A DNA stretch of 64,000 bases. Origin: Pollenia angustigena. Lineage: Eukaryota; Arthropoda; Insecta; Diptera; Polleniidae. The notes under the pieces are model-generated. The model saw only the letters and a list, made by a program, of their open reading frames with translations. It was not told the origin of the DNA and did no database searches. Both the position numbers and the translations under genes were made by a program. The stretch spans positions 73,689,393 through 73,753,392 of the forward strand of contig OV884059.1 of NCBI GenBank assembly GCA_930367215.1, given 5' to 3'. Of this stretch, positions 46,389 through 57,517 are shown one piece after another (the stretch's first letter is position 1; every line of letters starts with the position of its first letter).

Positions 46389-48459
46389 CAGGGTTGTCAG
46401 ATGTGGCGATTTCTCGCCAAACGTGGCGATTTTCAAACTTGTTTGGCGACCAAATTTTTGATTTGGCGACATGGCGAAAAAAGTTGGCGATTTTGTTGGC
46501 TATTTTTGATGAGCTATGCATTTGTTTTGAAAATCGTTAAATTCAATACAGAGAAATCTCTATATATAAATCGGCTAAGGCAAAACAGTTCAGAACACTT
46601 TCCTCCTCTGTATGTCAACCCATTTGAACAAAATATACACCATTTGAGAGATATTTACTCAAAGAAGTGCACAATGTATATTTTATTAAAATCTGTTCAA
46701 TAATTACAGCGTTATAAGCGTTCAAAATTGCTACTAACACAAATGCAAAATAAATAAATTTTTTTTTTCAATCAAATAATAAAAAATTAGGGTGATCGAT
46801 TATTCGACATTTTTCAGAAACCGGTTTTCGAATATTTCGACTATATAAATCTTATGTACAAATCAGACCAGGTAAAACAGTTAAGAATGCTTTCTTCCTT
46901 TGTTTGTCAACCGAACCTCTATGGGGGAAAAAATACGGGAAACTAAATTTCTTTTTTTACTTTTCTGTGCTTCATGTGATAATTTTTAAATTTTCTATAA
47001 TACTGAACTTAGAAACATAATATTATAGGTGTAGGGTCCTGAGTGAGTGATAACCTTTTAGATAAAAATTGCTGGTATTATACTTCATCTGGAATTTTTT
47101 GAATTTTCGTTAATATTCGACCTATAAAGATAAAATTATACATTAAACTGAGTGAATAAGAACATGTAACGGGAGCTTTTTGGTACTTTTTCGTTTAACA
47201 GCTGGTACTTTGATTAATTTTTGATACTTTTTTGTTTTCAATTGGTATTTTTTATACTGAACTTACAAAATTAAATTAACTCACGTAGAAGATAAAATAT
47301 GAACCGGAGGTTGGTCCCTCGCCAAAGCGATCCACTTTGAAGGAAAAAATAAATGCTCGAAACAAATAAATTCATATATACTTAGATGAATAATGTTTTC
47401 TTCATATTTACAAAAAAATTTATGGTCGAATTTTGACCATTAGGCGAACACTAGTAATGTTAATTTTATTATACTTATATTATTTTTATGTATGAAGTTT
47501 GAGGAATTCATATGTATGGCCAGTATTTGAAAGTTCAAATGGCTGATGAAGGTAATGAATATCTTCGAGAAAATAGTTTTTCATATTTAAAAGTGCTCTT
47601 AAAAGAATCAATAAATAGAAATTAACATAAATATATTTAAAGTCTATGAAAATTTTTTCATTATATGTATGTGGCAATTTTTTATCCCAGATACAATACG
47701 TTGTTGTCAGTGATATTCTAAAGATTTTTATGAACTCTTACATACCTTTGGACATATTTGAAACCCAATGAAAAAATTAGCGTTGGTTAATTGCAAAGAT
47801 AAATAAGTTTATGCCAAAACTTTAAAGCTGCAACGAAACGGCAGGTACGTACAATTTCAAGGAACTTACTTTGACTGTTCTTTATATGTTCTTTATATAA
47901 TTATAAGTAATGCCTGTGTTTAAGCTATGAACTCTACAACAACTCGCGTTTGAAGTAGAATGCATTACGAACTTTCTAGACGCGTTGTTACGAGTTATAA
48001 GTTGCACTTCTTTTGTACCATCGTTGAATAAATGAAAACCCCTTACAATGTATTCCAAAAAAGAAGACAAATAGGTAGCTTTGCCGGTGAAGCGTTTTAG
48101 ATATATAATAAAACTGCAACTACATACATATATAAAAATGTAAATATATCCAATATTTGTTTAATACTAGCCGCAAAAAAAACTATTTTTGTAGTAAACA
48201 TCGTACCATTTTTGTGTTCACTAGCTATTTTTACTTTTTTCTAAATAAAAATTAAGCAAAATATATACCATGGCGACTTTTTTGAATTTTTGGCGTATTT
48301 TAGCAATACGGAACAAATTATTTTTTTTAGAATTTATAAAGAATATTTTTAATAAATTAAAAAATATGTATTTTACTGCCAAAAACTTGAAAATAAAGGC
48401 TTTGGCGAATTTTGACATTGAATTTGGCGAAAAAGGTCAAAATCAATCTGACAACCCTG
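46389..48459. mobile_element. hAT-type element, TSD TTCTAGAC
   Basis: CAGGGTTGTCAGATGTGGCG at the left, CAGGGTTGTCAGATTGATTT reversed at the right. Exact duplication TTCTAGAC (46381-46388, 48460-48467). The word GGCGA/TCGCC is repeated at least five times inside the left end and about four times inside the right. The interior is AT-rich with no transposase. It fills the 8-bp spacer between two F elements. Confidence 0.92.
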
Positions 48460-48505
48460 TTCTAGACCAGGGATTTCCAAAAATTTTTTGGTTGTGTATT
48501 ACTGA

Positions 48506-49806
48506 CAGCGATGCCAACTTAGTGCTTTTGGCACTATTTATGGTGCTTTTTGATACCTCAAAACGCCAAAATTTTATCATTAGTGCCAAACTAAGAAAAA
48601 GCACTAACTTGGTGCTTTTTCAATTTTTCGTTAGTGCCTTTAGTGCTTTTAACAATTTTTATTTTTTTCTGCAATTTTTTAAAACTTCAATTATAAAGAG
48701 GATAATTTAGATGAGATTTGCTATTTGGGGTACAATTTTAAGAAGGCCTGCAAATATTTTAAGATTTCAAATAATAAAAAAGTGATAAAAGATAGGTTGT
48801 TTACGAGATTAGAGCTAGGCTTCCTAGCAATTTGGAAATTTTTTAGCGTTGACAACATATTAAGAATTCGTAATAAAAATTATGTATTTGTTTTCAGTAA
48901 ACATTTTTTTAAAGATGTAGACACTGCTTCAAAAATAGAAAATGGCTTGGAAAATATCAGGAATTGTGATTGTGAAAACATGCAGTCGAAACCCGTAAAA
49001 AAAGGACGCAACGACCTTGAAAACAAAAAAAGAGCCGTAACTTGGTATAAGCAAAGTGTATAATAAATTAAAAACAGCTGACAGAAAATGCTTTTATAAC
49101 GAGCGTTGAGTAACCTGCCATTTTTCATGCGCGTTAGTTTTCAAACGCACGACACTCGTCTCCGAATAAGCGTGTGTTGTACACTTCTACCTCTAGTGTT
49201 TTTTTAAAAAGGTTGACTAAGTATCAGAATACAAACATACATGTTATTTCTATTTTGCACCTTATGTGTGTTCTTTATTCAGAAGCGTACGTAGGTTAAA
49301 ATAATTGGACAATATCATACGCCAATTGTTTTATTGAACTTTGCACGATTTTAATTTAGAATTATTTAAACGATAAAATGTAAGGTTTTTTATTAAAATA
49401 AACAATGGCCGGTCATTGCAAATGTTTTCGAGTTACGACAATCGCCCTCGCACTGTATTACTTTAAAACTGTTTTATGGCCAATTCAAACTCAGCTGATG
49501 GTGATACAAGTGATTTGGATGATATTTTTATTGAAGATAATAATACATTTAAAAATGTTTATATACGAATGTAAACATATTTTTTTAATTAAATTTTAAA
49601 TGAAAATCCCCAATCAAAGCCGTCGCCTTTTTTCAATTTTGGAGGTATGTTATATTTGCACAGCCGAATGCAACTTGTTTTGTGTTAAATTAAATTGTTA
49701 AAATGGCTTAGTGCTTTTTAACGCTTTTTTTTGTTCGAAATAGTGCTTTTTAGTGCTTTTTCTAAATTTTAAAGTGTTTTTTGCTCTCAAAAAGTTGGCA
49801 TCACTG
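48506..49806. mobile_element. hAT-type element, TSD ATTMCTGA
   Basis: CAGCGATGCCAACTTAGTGC at the left, CAGTGATGCCAACTTTTTGA reversed at the right; flanks ATTACTGA (48498-48505) and ATTCCTGA (49807-49814) match at 7 of 8. The intact F copies at 44625 and 54798 read 'gtgtattagtgagtacc' across this site. AGTGCTTTT words are repeated inside both ends (at least five left, four right). The interior contains one 112-codon + strand frame (48725-49063), Lys/Asn-rich, that I do not recognise. Confidence 0.85.
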
Positions 49807-49879
49807 ATTCCTGAGTACCAGAGAGTAAAAAAATTGAGAGAATGCATTCATTTACAGCCGAAATAAAATGTTAGTAATA

Positions 49880-49956
49880 AGGGTATTCACGTTACAAGTT
49901 GCACCCTTTCACTTTTGCTTTTTTGCAAGGGTGCAACTTGTGACGTGAATACCCCC
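49880..49956. mobile_element. Short hairpin insert in F copy 2
   Basis: AGGGTATTCACGTTACAAGT pairs with ACTTGTGACGTGAATACCCC. F copy 1 lacks it (GTAAGTAATATATTTTATAA), so it is a discrete insertion of about 77 bp. F copy 3 carries it with a longer loop. Confidence 0.8.
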
Positions 49957-50830
49957 AATATATTTTATAAGCTGTATAACACAAAGGTACAAAATTAAAA
50001 AATTTTTGTGTTGATAAAAAATGTGTAGCAATTCTTAACCAATTCAATGTCGCTGATTTTAAAACTGTACTTTATTTTATTCGGAAGCTTTTTGACTCTA
50101 AATAAGTTTCAAATATCTTATCAAACAATTGTAAAAAAATAAAGATTTTTATGTTTTAAAAATTCATAAAAAATAAATATTTCACATAAATCACAGCTGA
50201 TAGAAAATAGTGCAGTTTTAAAATTAGCGACATTGAATTGGTAAAGAATTGCTACAAATTTTCTATCAACACAAAAAATGTTTAATTTTGTTCCCTTGTG
50301 TTATACAACATATAAAATAAAATCTTCAAAATTTATTCTTTTATGGCAGTTTCGTAATAGTAGAATGCTTTTCAAATGGGATAAACTTTATTTATTACGT
50401 TGCTTGGAACAAATAAATTTAAAATCCGAAAAAATTTGTTCGCAATGGTAAGTAGTGCCGAATAAAAAGAGGCACTTAAATGAATTTTTTTTTAGTTCAG
50501 GATAGAACTCGCCATCCAAATCTTTCCAGAACTCTACAATATTATTTTCGTCTGGAGCATTTACTTCGCTTCGTAGTATGATTAGTTCTGATTGAATATC
50601 AAATTCGTAGTTGCTTACATCGCAACGAAAAGGGTTTTCGAAAAGATCTTATAGCGGTTGTAAAATCACAAAATCTTGAAACCTGTCTTGAAAAGTGTTT
50701 CAAATATTTCGGCATATTCATATCTTTTGTCGATATCGAGATTTCTATAAACAAGTGAAGTTTTTGGAAAATTGGAAAAATCACCAGTTTAAATTTGGCA
50801 AACCTAATGATGCTATTTATTAGTCATATG

Positions 50831-51239
50831 GTTATCATATACATATATTCTAATGCAATCCGAAGATGTTCGTATGTAAATATTTTTAGAACGCTTAAAA
50901 ATTTTATTTTCGCTTAAATTTCGACATTGCATTTTGAGAAAATGACGTTAAATTCTAAAAAGTGTATGAAAACGCTCTCTGGCGGCCATCAGAAATAAAA
51001 ATTAATGGATTGCTAGACCCTAAAAACCGCATGATACAGGTCTGGCCAGATCAAATACAATTTGTTTGCCTCCATTCTTAAATATTTTGGAAAACTAACT
51101 AATTTGAAAAATCCGGGGATCGAAATTAATTTTTGACCTATGGTTCTTTGGCAAAGTTTCTTGGAATGACTTACAGCATAAGAATCGCGATGTGCTTTTG
51201 ACGCGAAAAAAATTTGCCCACCCTATTATAATGTATAAT
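50831..51239. mobile_element. Second copy of the 31159-type hAT element, left part
   Basis: GCAATCCGAAGATGTTCGTA and CGCTCTCTGGCGG match 37970-38150. The left end is missing. This copy is split by the 51240-54616 element and resumes at 54617. Confidence 0.7.
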
Positions 51240-52214
51240 CAGGCGCGGATCCATCTTGAGCCTTAGGGGGGGGGGGGGGGATTTTGTATGATACAAAAAA
51301 CTAAAAAATTTGTTTTTAAAATTTTATTAAAAACAATATGTGTATTAGGGTAAGTACTTTTTGCAATTTTTGCGAATATCAAATTCTTCATCGCATAGCC
51401 GTATAGACCGTGAACAAATATTAAGAAATGATGTATTACTTTTTCGCGATCGTGAAGAAAGTTTCCGCACCAAACGCGATAAAGTTTTGAATTTCAATTT
51501 TTCTCCTTACTATACAAAATTAACATTTAATAACAAAATTTTAAGTATTTTCTTATAATTGCATGAATATAACAAGATCTTACCATTTGTACGGAAGAAA
51601 GGCGCAAACGAAAATCGCGACTCTATTTCGCGGTTTTTTAATAAACTAAATTTTAATAGAAAATAATAGATGTTGTGATAGATGAGTTGTTTGGCAAATA
51701 TATATGAAACAGTGATAATTTTCAGCAGCGTAGTAATATATGCGCGGAACGAGCTATTAAAGTTGCACAAGATATTTTTCCATTATGTAAATCAACTCGC
51801 ACTTTAAACTTAAAATTTATTTCATTAAACCCAAAAAAATAGCTTTACATTTTTGTTATACAGTTGCTTATTTTATGTATTTATGCCTGTATTCATAAAA
51901 ATATTTTAAATTTAATAAATTTTCTATGAAAATTTTCCTTAATAAACGTTTATTAAATTTTATAATCATTTATGAATATGGGGGCTATAATTTATAGCAT
52001 ATAAAAACAATAAATGCACCATATATAATGTGTATTTTTTTAGGAGCTTTAGAAATTGCATTTGGTGCGGGAACTTTTTTGGCCAAAAACATTATTTTCA
52101 TTATCAATACTAAATTTCCCATCGCGTGGTGGGATGAAGAAATTTTGTCCAAAAAAAGTGATTACCCTAATTAAAAAAACTCAACAAAAAGGTTAAATAA
52201 AATATAAGATCAGT

Positions 52215-54202
52215 TCAATATACATTAATCTTTTTAAATAAGCAATTTATGATTTCCTTGTGAGGCAAACTTAGACAGTACAGTCTATCTTCTGTCATTG
52301 TTGATCTGAGCCATGTTTTTATTCGACGAAGGGTAGGAAATGACCTCCCGCTCGTAGCTTTACTGACGAGCATTGAAACGAAAATTTGAAATATTATTCT
52401 TAGATTTGGGTACATATCTTCATCGCAGTTTATTAAAGCATCTACAACGTTATCTGATAGATTTTCATGATAGATATATTCCACGTTTGTTGCCAATTCA
52501 ACAGTTCAGGCTTAAGTTTAGATGTTTATAGGTTTTTATCTCTTTTATCCAATATAATCAGTTCATCAGCAAGTTGTGGTTTTAAAGTTTTGTATCTGTA
52601 TATGACTTGATTACTCTTTGAGGTAGAAGTTTAGGTATGTTCAATAAATTTAGGATATCTATTGGGAAAGGTGTTTTGAGATCTTCTAAAATAAATTCAA
52701 TAAGAGGAATTTAACCTACAACTCGGTATTAATATTCAACATTTGGATGTGATTATTTCGTTCAAATCTGGTATTTTTGATTGGAACCTCGATTTGAACG
52801 CAAATGACTTTAACTTTTTCAAAAATCGCTTTAAATTGTTCTTCGGCTTTATTTCTTTTCTCTTCAAGGCACATGCTTAAAGTTTTGATACGGCTTGATC
52901 CTTTTTGAAGATCTATATCTTGCTTTTGTAAAATGATACTAAGCGGCCGTGTTACAATAAGTATCACACTTAGTATGTATATTCCGCAAATAAATTCAAA
53001 AGTACTAAGTGAGTTCCTTAATATAAAGATAGAAATACTAGCTTTTCACTTAGATATTTTTTCCAAAGCTTCTACTATATGATGGACACTTGTTGCAAAG
53101 TGTAAAATTGAGTCGTGACGGTCCACCCATCTTGTGGACTCCCGCATAATGTAGAGAGTTTGGCTTCCAAATACTTTGCTTCAAATGCGTTTCGATTGGG
53201 ATGATTATATTTAAAAAATTTTGTCGTTTCTTAAACAAATGATACAACTTTTTGTATTAATGGCACTTTTTTGCTTTTAGAAATTGAGTTGCTTGATTTA
53301 TGTGAATAGCAAGGCGTTTGTTTCGCATTTGTCGCTTTTCCAGCAATTTTGAACAGCTCCATGTTCTGCTGACATCAGAGGACACCCATCTTTTTCATCT
53401 CCTACACAATTTTTAAGGTCAAGACCAAAATTTGTCAAAGATTTAAGAACTATTGATGATAGTTCCTTCGCATTAATTGACATCAATCACCCCTATCGCG
53501 AATGTTATGGGAATATGATATATGGGATCAAACCTAAATTCCCATCCCCAACAAAACGGTATCGCAAATATTTTGGGAGTAAAAATGTCTATTGTGAATT
53601 ATTTGTCAGTGCTTTGTAAACAAAAGTCTCTATTGTGAGAAACTTGTCAGTGCATGTATTGTGAAAGAAAAATATACAAAATAAAATGCTAATAAAATAT
53701 AATAAAATAAATAATAAAAAGTGTTTATCTTCATTTTCTTTATGTACACTCCTTCAATAAAAGGAAAAAGTAATTTAATTGAGTCCTACTTTAGAATACA
53801 AATTAAAATTTACATGTTCCCTTCTCGTTCACATCAACACTTGTTGGGAATTTATTTATTAAAAAAATTCGCGTGAGTAAACATTGGCGATGACAAATTT
53901 TTTAAGTTTGGGAATTCATTCCCAAAATATTTGTTATGGGAATCATTCACAAAACGAAATAAAAAAATATGGGAATATTTTCATGGGAGTAGTTGTTTGC
54001 GATAGGGGTGATTATCTTTTGAAACCTCTTCAAATGCGTTTACAACAAAGCCAATAAATTCTTCCCTAAAAAGTTTTTGTTGTATGTGGAAATATCTTAA
54101 AGATAAGGAAATCTGGCTTTTCCCCGACAAATCCGTGCTTTCGTCAAAAATTATCGAATAGAATTTTGATTCATATAACACATAAATACATAAATATTGC
54201 AA
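52215..54202 (-). pseudogene. hAT transposase of the zf-MYM1/DUF4371 type, broken
   Basis: Minus-strand pieces in order. At 54202-54014: YSIIFDESTDLSGKSQISLS (catalytic-core DEST motif) and FEEVSKD. At 53486-53298: NAKELSSIVLKSLTNFGLDL and CVGDEKDGCPLMSAEHGAVQ (family CVGQGYDGA..MSG..GVQ). At 52967-52716: VTRPLSIILQKQDIDLQKGS and IKTLSMCLEEKRNKAEEQFK. At 52496-52215: SFPTLRRIKTWLRSTMTEDR, the hAT C-terminal dimerisation domain (S.RSFS.LR.IK..LRS.M...RL). A 529-bp MITE splits it, and several frameshifts and stops separate the pieces. The zinc-finger N-terminus is not visible. Confidence 0.9.
53485..54013. mobile_element. AATCACCCCTATCG TIR element in the transposase gene, TSD ATC
   Basis: AATCACCCCTATCGC at both ends inverted, ATC on both sides (53482-53484, 54014-54016). 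TGGGAAT/ATTCCCA-type words occur about nine times, mostly near the ends. Shares its terminal cap with 22787-22915. Confidence 0.85.
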
Positions 54203-54616
54203 ATACTAAGGATTTTTAAAAATTCAACAACACGCATTATCAAGTCAAACGTTTAGTCTTTGGAAATAGATGGCACCTGCTGGGATTGAATGTAGAATAA
54301 TAAGTAATTGAATACGGTAAACTAGATGTTTCTTTGGAAATATCTAATAAATAACTATTAGGATTAAGATATGTTTACTTATTGAAAATCGTTAGAGATT
54401 CTATAAAAAAAAAAATAAAAAATACTTATTGATTATTTCGTTAGAGATTCCATAAAAAAAAAAAACAAAAAAAACATTGCTGGGATTTCCAAAAATTTTG
54501 TACTATAAGAAAAATATTATTATTGGGAATTCTTGTATTATCGAAATTAACAAAACACATTTTTATAATTTACGGGGGGAAATTTCCTTATTCCCCCCCC
54601 CCTGAATCCGCGCCTG

Positions 54617-54778
54617 GTATAATTAATGTACAAATGAAAAAGGTACTTTGTTTTTCTTGTATTAAATTTTTGTTTTTAAAAATAAATTTATAAAAAAGAT
54701 TTAGTACTATTGGGGCCGAAAAAGTACGATTTTAAAAGTTCATTGGTACGATATTGGTTTTCTCATTTATCATCCCTG
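54617..54778. mobile_element. Second copy of the 31159-type hAT element, right end
   Basis: TTAGTACTATTGGGGCCGAA through TTTATCATCCCTG at 54778, nearly identical to 38334-38407. The next 8 bases, CTGTCAGG, run into the left border of F copy 3. Confidence 0.85.
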
Positions 54779-54782
54779 CTGT

Positions 54783-55088
54783 CAGGGATTTCCAAAAATT
54801 TTTTGGTTGTGTATTAGTGAGTACCAGAGAGTAAAAAATTGAGAGAATGCATTCATTTACAGCCGAAATAAAATGTTAGTAATAAGGGTATTCACGTCAC
54901 AAGTTGCACAACTAATTGTCTGTGTGGTTGTTGTTATATTTTTGCACTTTTGCTTTTTTGCAAGGGTGCAACTTGTGACGTGAATACCCCCAATATATTT
55001 TATAAGTTGTATAACACAAAGGTACAAAATTAAAAAATGTTTGTGTTGATAAAAAATGTGTAGCAATTCTTTACCAATTCAATGTCAC
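54783..55088. mobile_element. Element F, copy 3 (truncated)
   Basis: CAGGGATTTCCAAAAATTTT onward, with uninterrupted 'gtgtattagtgagtaccaga', serves as the empty site for two insertions elsewhere. It ends abruptly at CAATGTCACTG near 55088. Confidence 0.8.
54885..54991. mobile_element. Hairpin insert in F copy 3, longer loop
   Basis: Same stem as 49880-49956 (AGGGTATTCACG / CGTGAATACCCC) at the same position in F, with about 30 extra loop bases. Confidence 0.8.
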
Positions 55089-55138
55089 TGTCTCATGCTC
55101 TCTTTACTAGTGTGAGAGCATTCGCACATGTGCGGTGT

Positions 55139-55346
55139 CAAGGTATATTTATATTTTTTATTTGCTTGTTTTGTGATACAAACTGTCAAATGTTGTATAG
55201 TTAACAAGTAAACAAGGTTTTTTGTCTCTTTTCAACCCATTTGCTGTTTGACAGTTCGTATCACAAAACAGCAATAAAAAGCCCTGTTGTTTGTTTTATT
55301 GTACAATTGTTGTAATCTCGCGGCTACCTGCTATAAATATACCTTG
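55139..55346. mobile_element. CAAGGTATATTTATA TIR element, TSD TGCGGTGT
   Basis: Ends CAAGGTATATTTATA inverted; exact 8-bp duplication TGCGGTGT (55131-55138, 55347-55354). Inner inverted pair TTTGTGATACAAACTGTCAA / TTGACAGTTCGTATCACAAA (approximate). CA..G ends with 8-bp TSD fit hAT. 208 bp. Confidence 0.8.
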
Positions 55347-55403
55347 TGCGGTGTTTTGCAGATCTCTGATTTTATCTCTATCGTAGCATGGAAACGATCG
55401 TAC

Positions 55404-56610
55404 CAGTGATGTTAACTTTTATTTTTTCATTACCGTACGGTCCTCTAAAAATTACCGTTTTTGAGAAGAAATTACCGTACGCAAAGGTTTTTAATTTAAA
55501 CATTCACAGCAGTATTCAAAAATAATTTACTTAAATTTTAAATGTGTCTTATGAAAAAATTTAATGAAAATCATTGTATTCAACATTTTTCGAATTTATT
55601 CTATGAGCTAAATTTCAGGAATGTATTTTATAAAACTTTTTTGTTATAGGTGTATTCCTTCAATATACAATATACCTCATTGCTGTCCAAAGGAAGGCTT
55701 AGGTAAAATGTAAAAAGAAAATACAATATAATAGTCTGGTAGTGTATAAAGTCATTTCTGAAAAATTGAAGGAAGAGAACTATTACAAAAAAGCTTTATA
55801 AAATACATAACTGAAATTTAGCTCATAGAATAAATTCGAAAAATAAAAAATGTTGAATATAATATAAAGTAACCTTCGGAAAGAAATAATTCCCAGTTTC
55901 TATTTGTTAAAAATCATTGTTTTAAAATACATTTTAAACCAAAATTATTGTATTTTAATCAATACGAAAGTAAAAACATTATATAAATAAAGTTCTAACG
56001 TTACTGTCAGACTGATTCATCATCGCACAGCCTAAACGACTGAAGCTAAAAAGTTTAAATTTGGACCGGAAATATTCATATCTACCCGCTGTAAAATAAA
56101 GTGCTATTTTGTCATCTTCTTATGATGAAACGATTGGTTTAAAAGTTCTTTTTCATACGCCTTAAATACAAAATGAATATGTAATAGTTTTGCTTCTATT
56201 GAAAAGTTTTAATATTTACTATAGTTAAATGCATCCATCACATTATAGCTATTTTAAATGCCTAAAACGTTTTTGATTTTGAAACAAACAAAAAGTTTAA
56301 AATAAAATTAATAATATACAATGAGTTATTTAATTTTTCATATTTTACACTTATCACTGTAACCTTAGTATTTGCAGAAACATAAACATTCTTGATTTTT
56401 TTGTATAACATTCATCTATTTTTAAAATTGACGTTAAAAATAACCTCTCAAAAGTTAAAATCATAAAGCCTTCATATGTAAGTTTGTAGGTATATGAATA
56501 TTAAAAACCCAAATCTTCATATTACCGTATTTTAAATGAAATTACCTTGCTACCTTTTGGGGCTCAAAATTACCGTAAAAAGGGTAATTACCGTATGGTT
56601 AACATCACTG
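55404..56610. mobile_element. hAT-type element, TSD GATCGTAC
   Basis: CAGTGATGTTAAC at both ends inverted; exact duplication GATCGTAC (55396-55403, 56611-56618). ATTACCGTA words repeat inside both ends (three to four each side). The interior is AT-rich, non-coding, with 'agctaaatttcaggaa' and its mirror near 55607 and 55812. 1207 bp. Confidence 0.92.
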
Positions 56611-56618
56611 GATCGTAC

Positions 56619-57517
56619 TCCATTTGCGTATGACCTTTCTCTTAGAACTTCTCTTCAATTACTTAATTATTTTCCGTAGCAAAATTAGATATATCTTTAG
56701 ATAAATAATGGTTGCGGTTTTAGTAGCCACAACCATCCGAAAAAATTTTAACTGGCAATGAATCCGAAACGCAATACGTTTTTGAATAAAAGATAATATA
56801 TCATGTCCTGTAATTCCTAAAAGGAACAAAAGGCGACTGATATTAGTTGTGGTTTCAGTAATAGTGTTTGTTTTAGACAAAGCGACTTATTCGGCCACCT
56901 TGTCCGATCCTAGTGTTGGGGCTACTAACAACCGCTAGGCAGGCAAGTCATAAATCGACAAAAAAACAACTGAGTTTCAGTGACTATTTCCAGTTGATTG
57001 TCACCTAGTTACCTGAGACGAAACGTTGTTAGTATGCCATTCAGGTTACTTATTGGCCCGCCTTCTCACTCTAGCTGCGGTTGAATAAGTATCCGAACCG
57101 CATTACCAGGGGATACTTGGTACAAGATCGGAAGTAGTGAGATGCTCGGGAAATTCAAGGCAAAGGAATCGCTTCTTGTTATCCGCAAGTGTATAGCAGA
57201 CGGATAGCTTTTCGCTCAAGTGCACCTTTAGGAAAGACCCCAGTAAAATTGTGTGCCTGAAGACGTTGCATAAAGTAAATTGCTGATACATTTATATTGG
57301 GGCACAGTATTATTCCTTGAGCATCCTTTGTAAAAACATGTCGAACACCTTTCTCGTCGCAATTTTATCAATACTTTTTTCGTACTATGTACGATTTTTA
57401 AATGTATTGATTGTATTCATTGTTTAGCCTTAAATCCGACACAGAGATTGCATTGGTCCAAAAACGAAGAGGTAAAATATTTTCATGGTAATTCAATTCA
57501 GAATCGGCTTTCGCTTT
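56619..57517. other. Unassigned, relatively GC-rich stretch
   Basis: 56880-57300 is visibly less AT-rich than its surroundings (for example CGGCCACCTTGTCCGATCC). The minus strand has a 62-codon frame at 57103-57291 that I do not recognise. It could be an old retroelement or a remnant of a host exon; I cannot say which. Confidence 0.4.

Larger units (their letters stand above)
48468..50830. mobile_element. Element F, copy 2 (right end lost)
   Basis: CAGGGATTTCCAAAAATTTT at 48468, interrupted by the element at 48506-49806, then continuing GAGTACCAGAGAGTAAAAAA at 49814. It has the left arm and the transposase remnant (50430-50740 on the minus strand), but the right arm is missing. A hairpin insert is at 49880. 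The right border is uncertain, near where the second copy of the 31159 element begins. Confidence 0.75.
51240..54616 (-). mobile_element. hAT element with transposase remnant, TSD GTATAAT
   Basis: CAGGCGCGGATCCA at the left and CAGGCGCGGATTCA reversed at the right, a classic hAT terminus, each next to a run of G (or C). GTATAAT borders both sides (51233-51239, 54617-54623). A broken transposase is on the minus strand. Length 3377 bp including a nested MITE at 53485. Confidence 0.88.
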
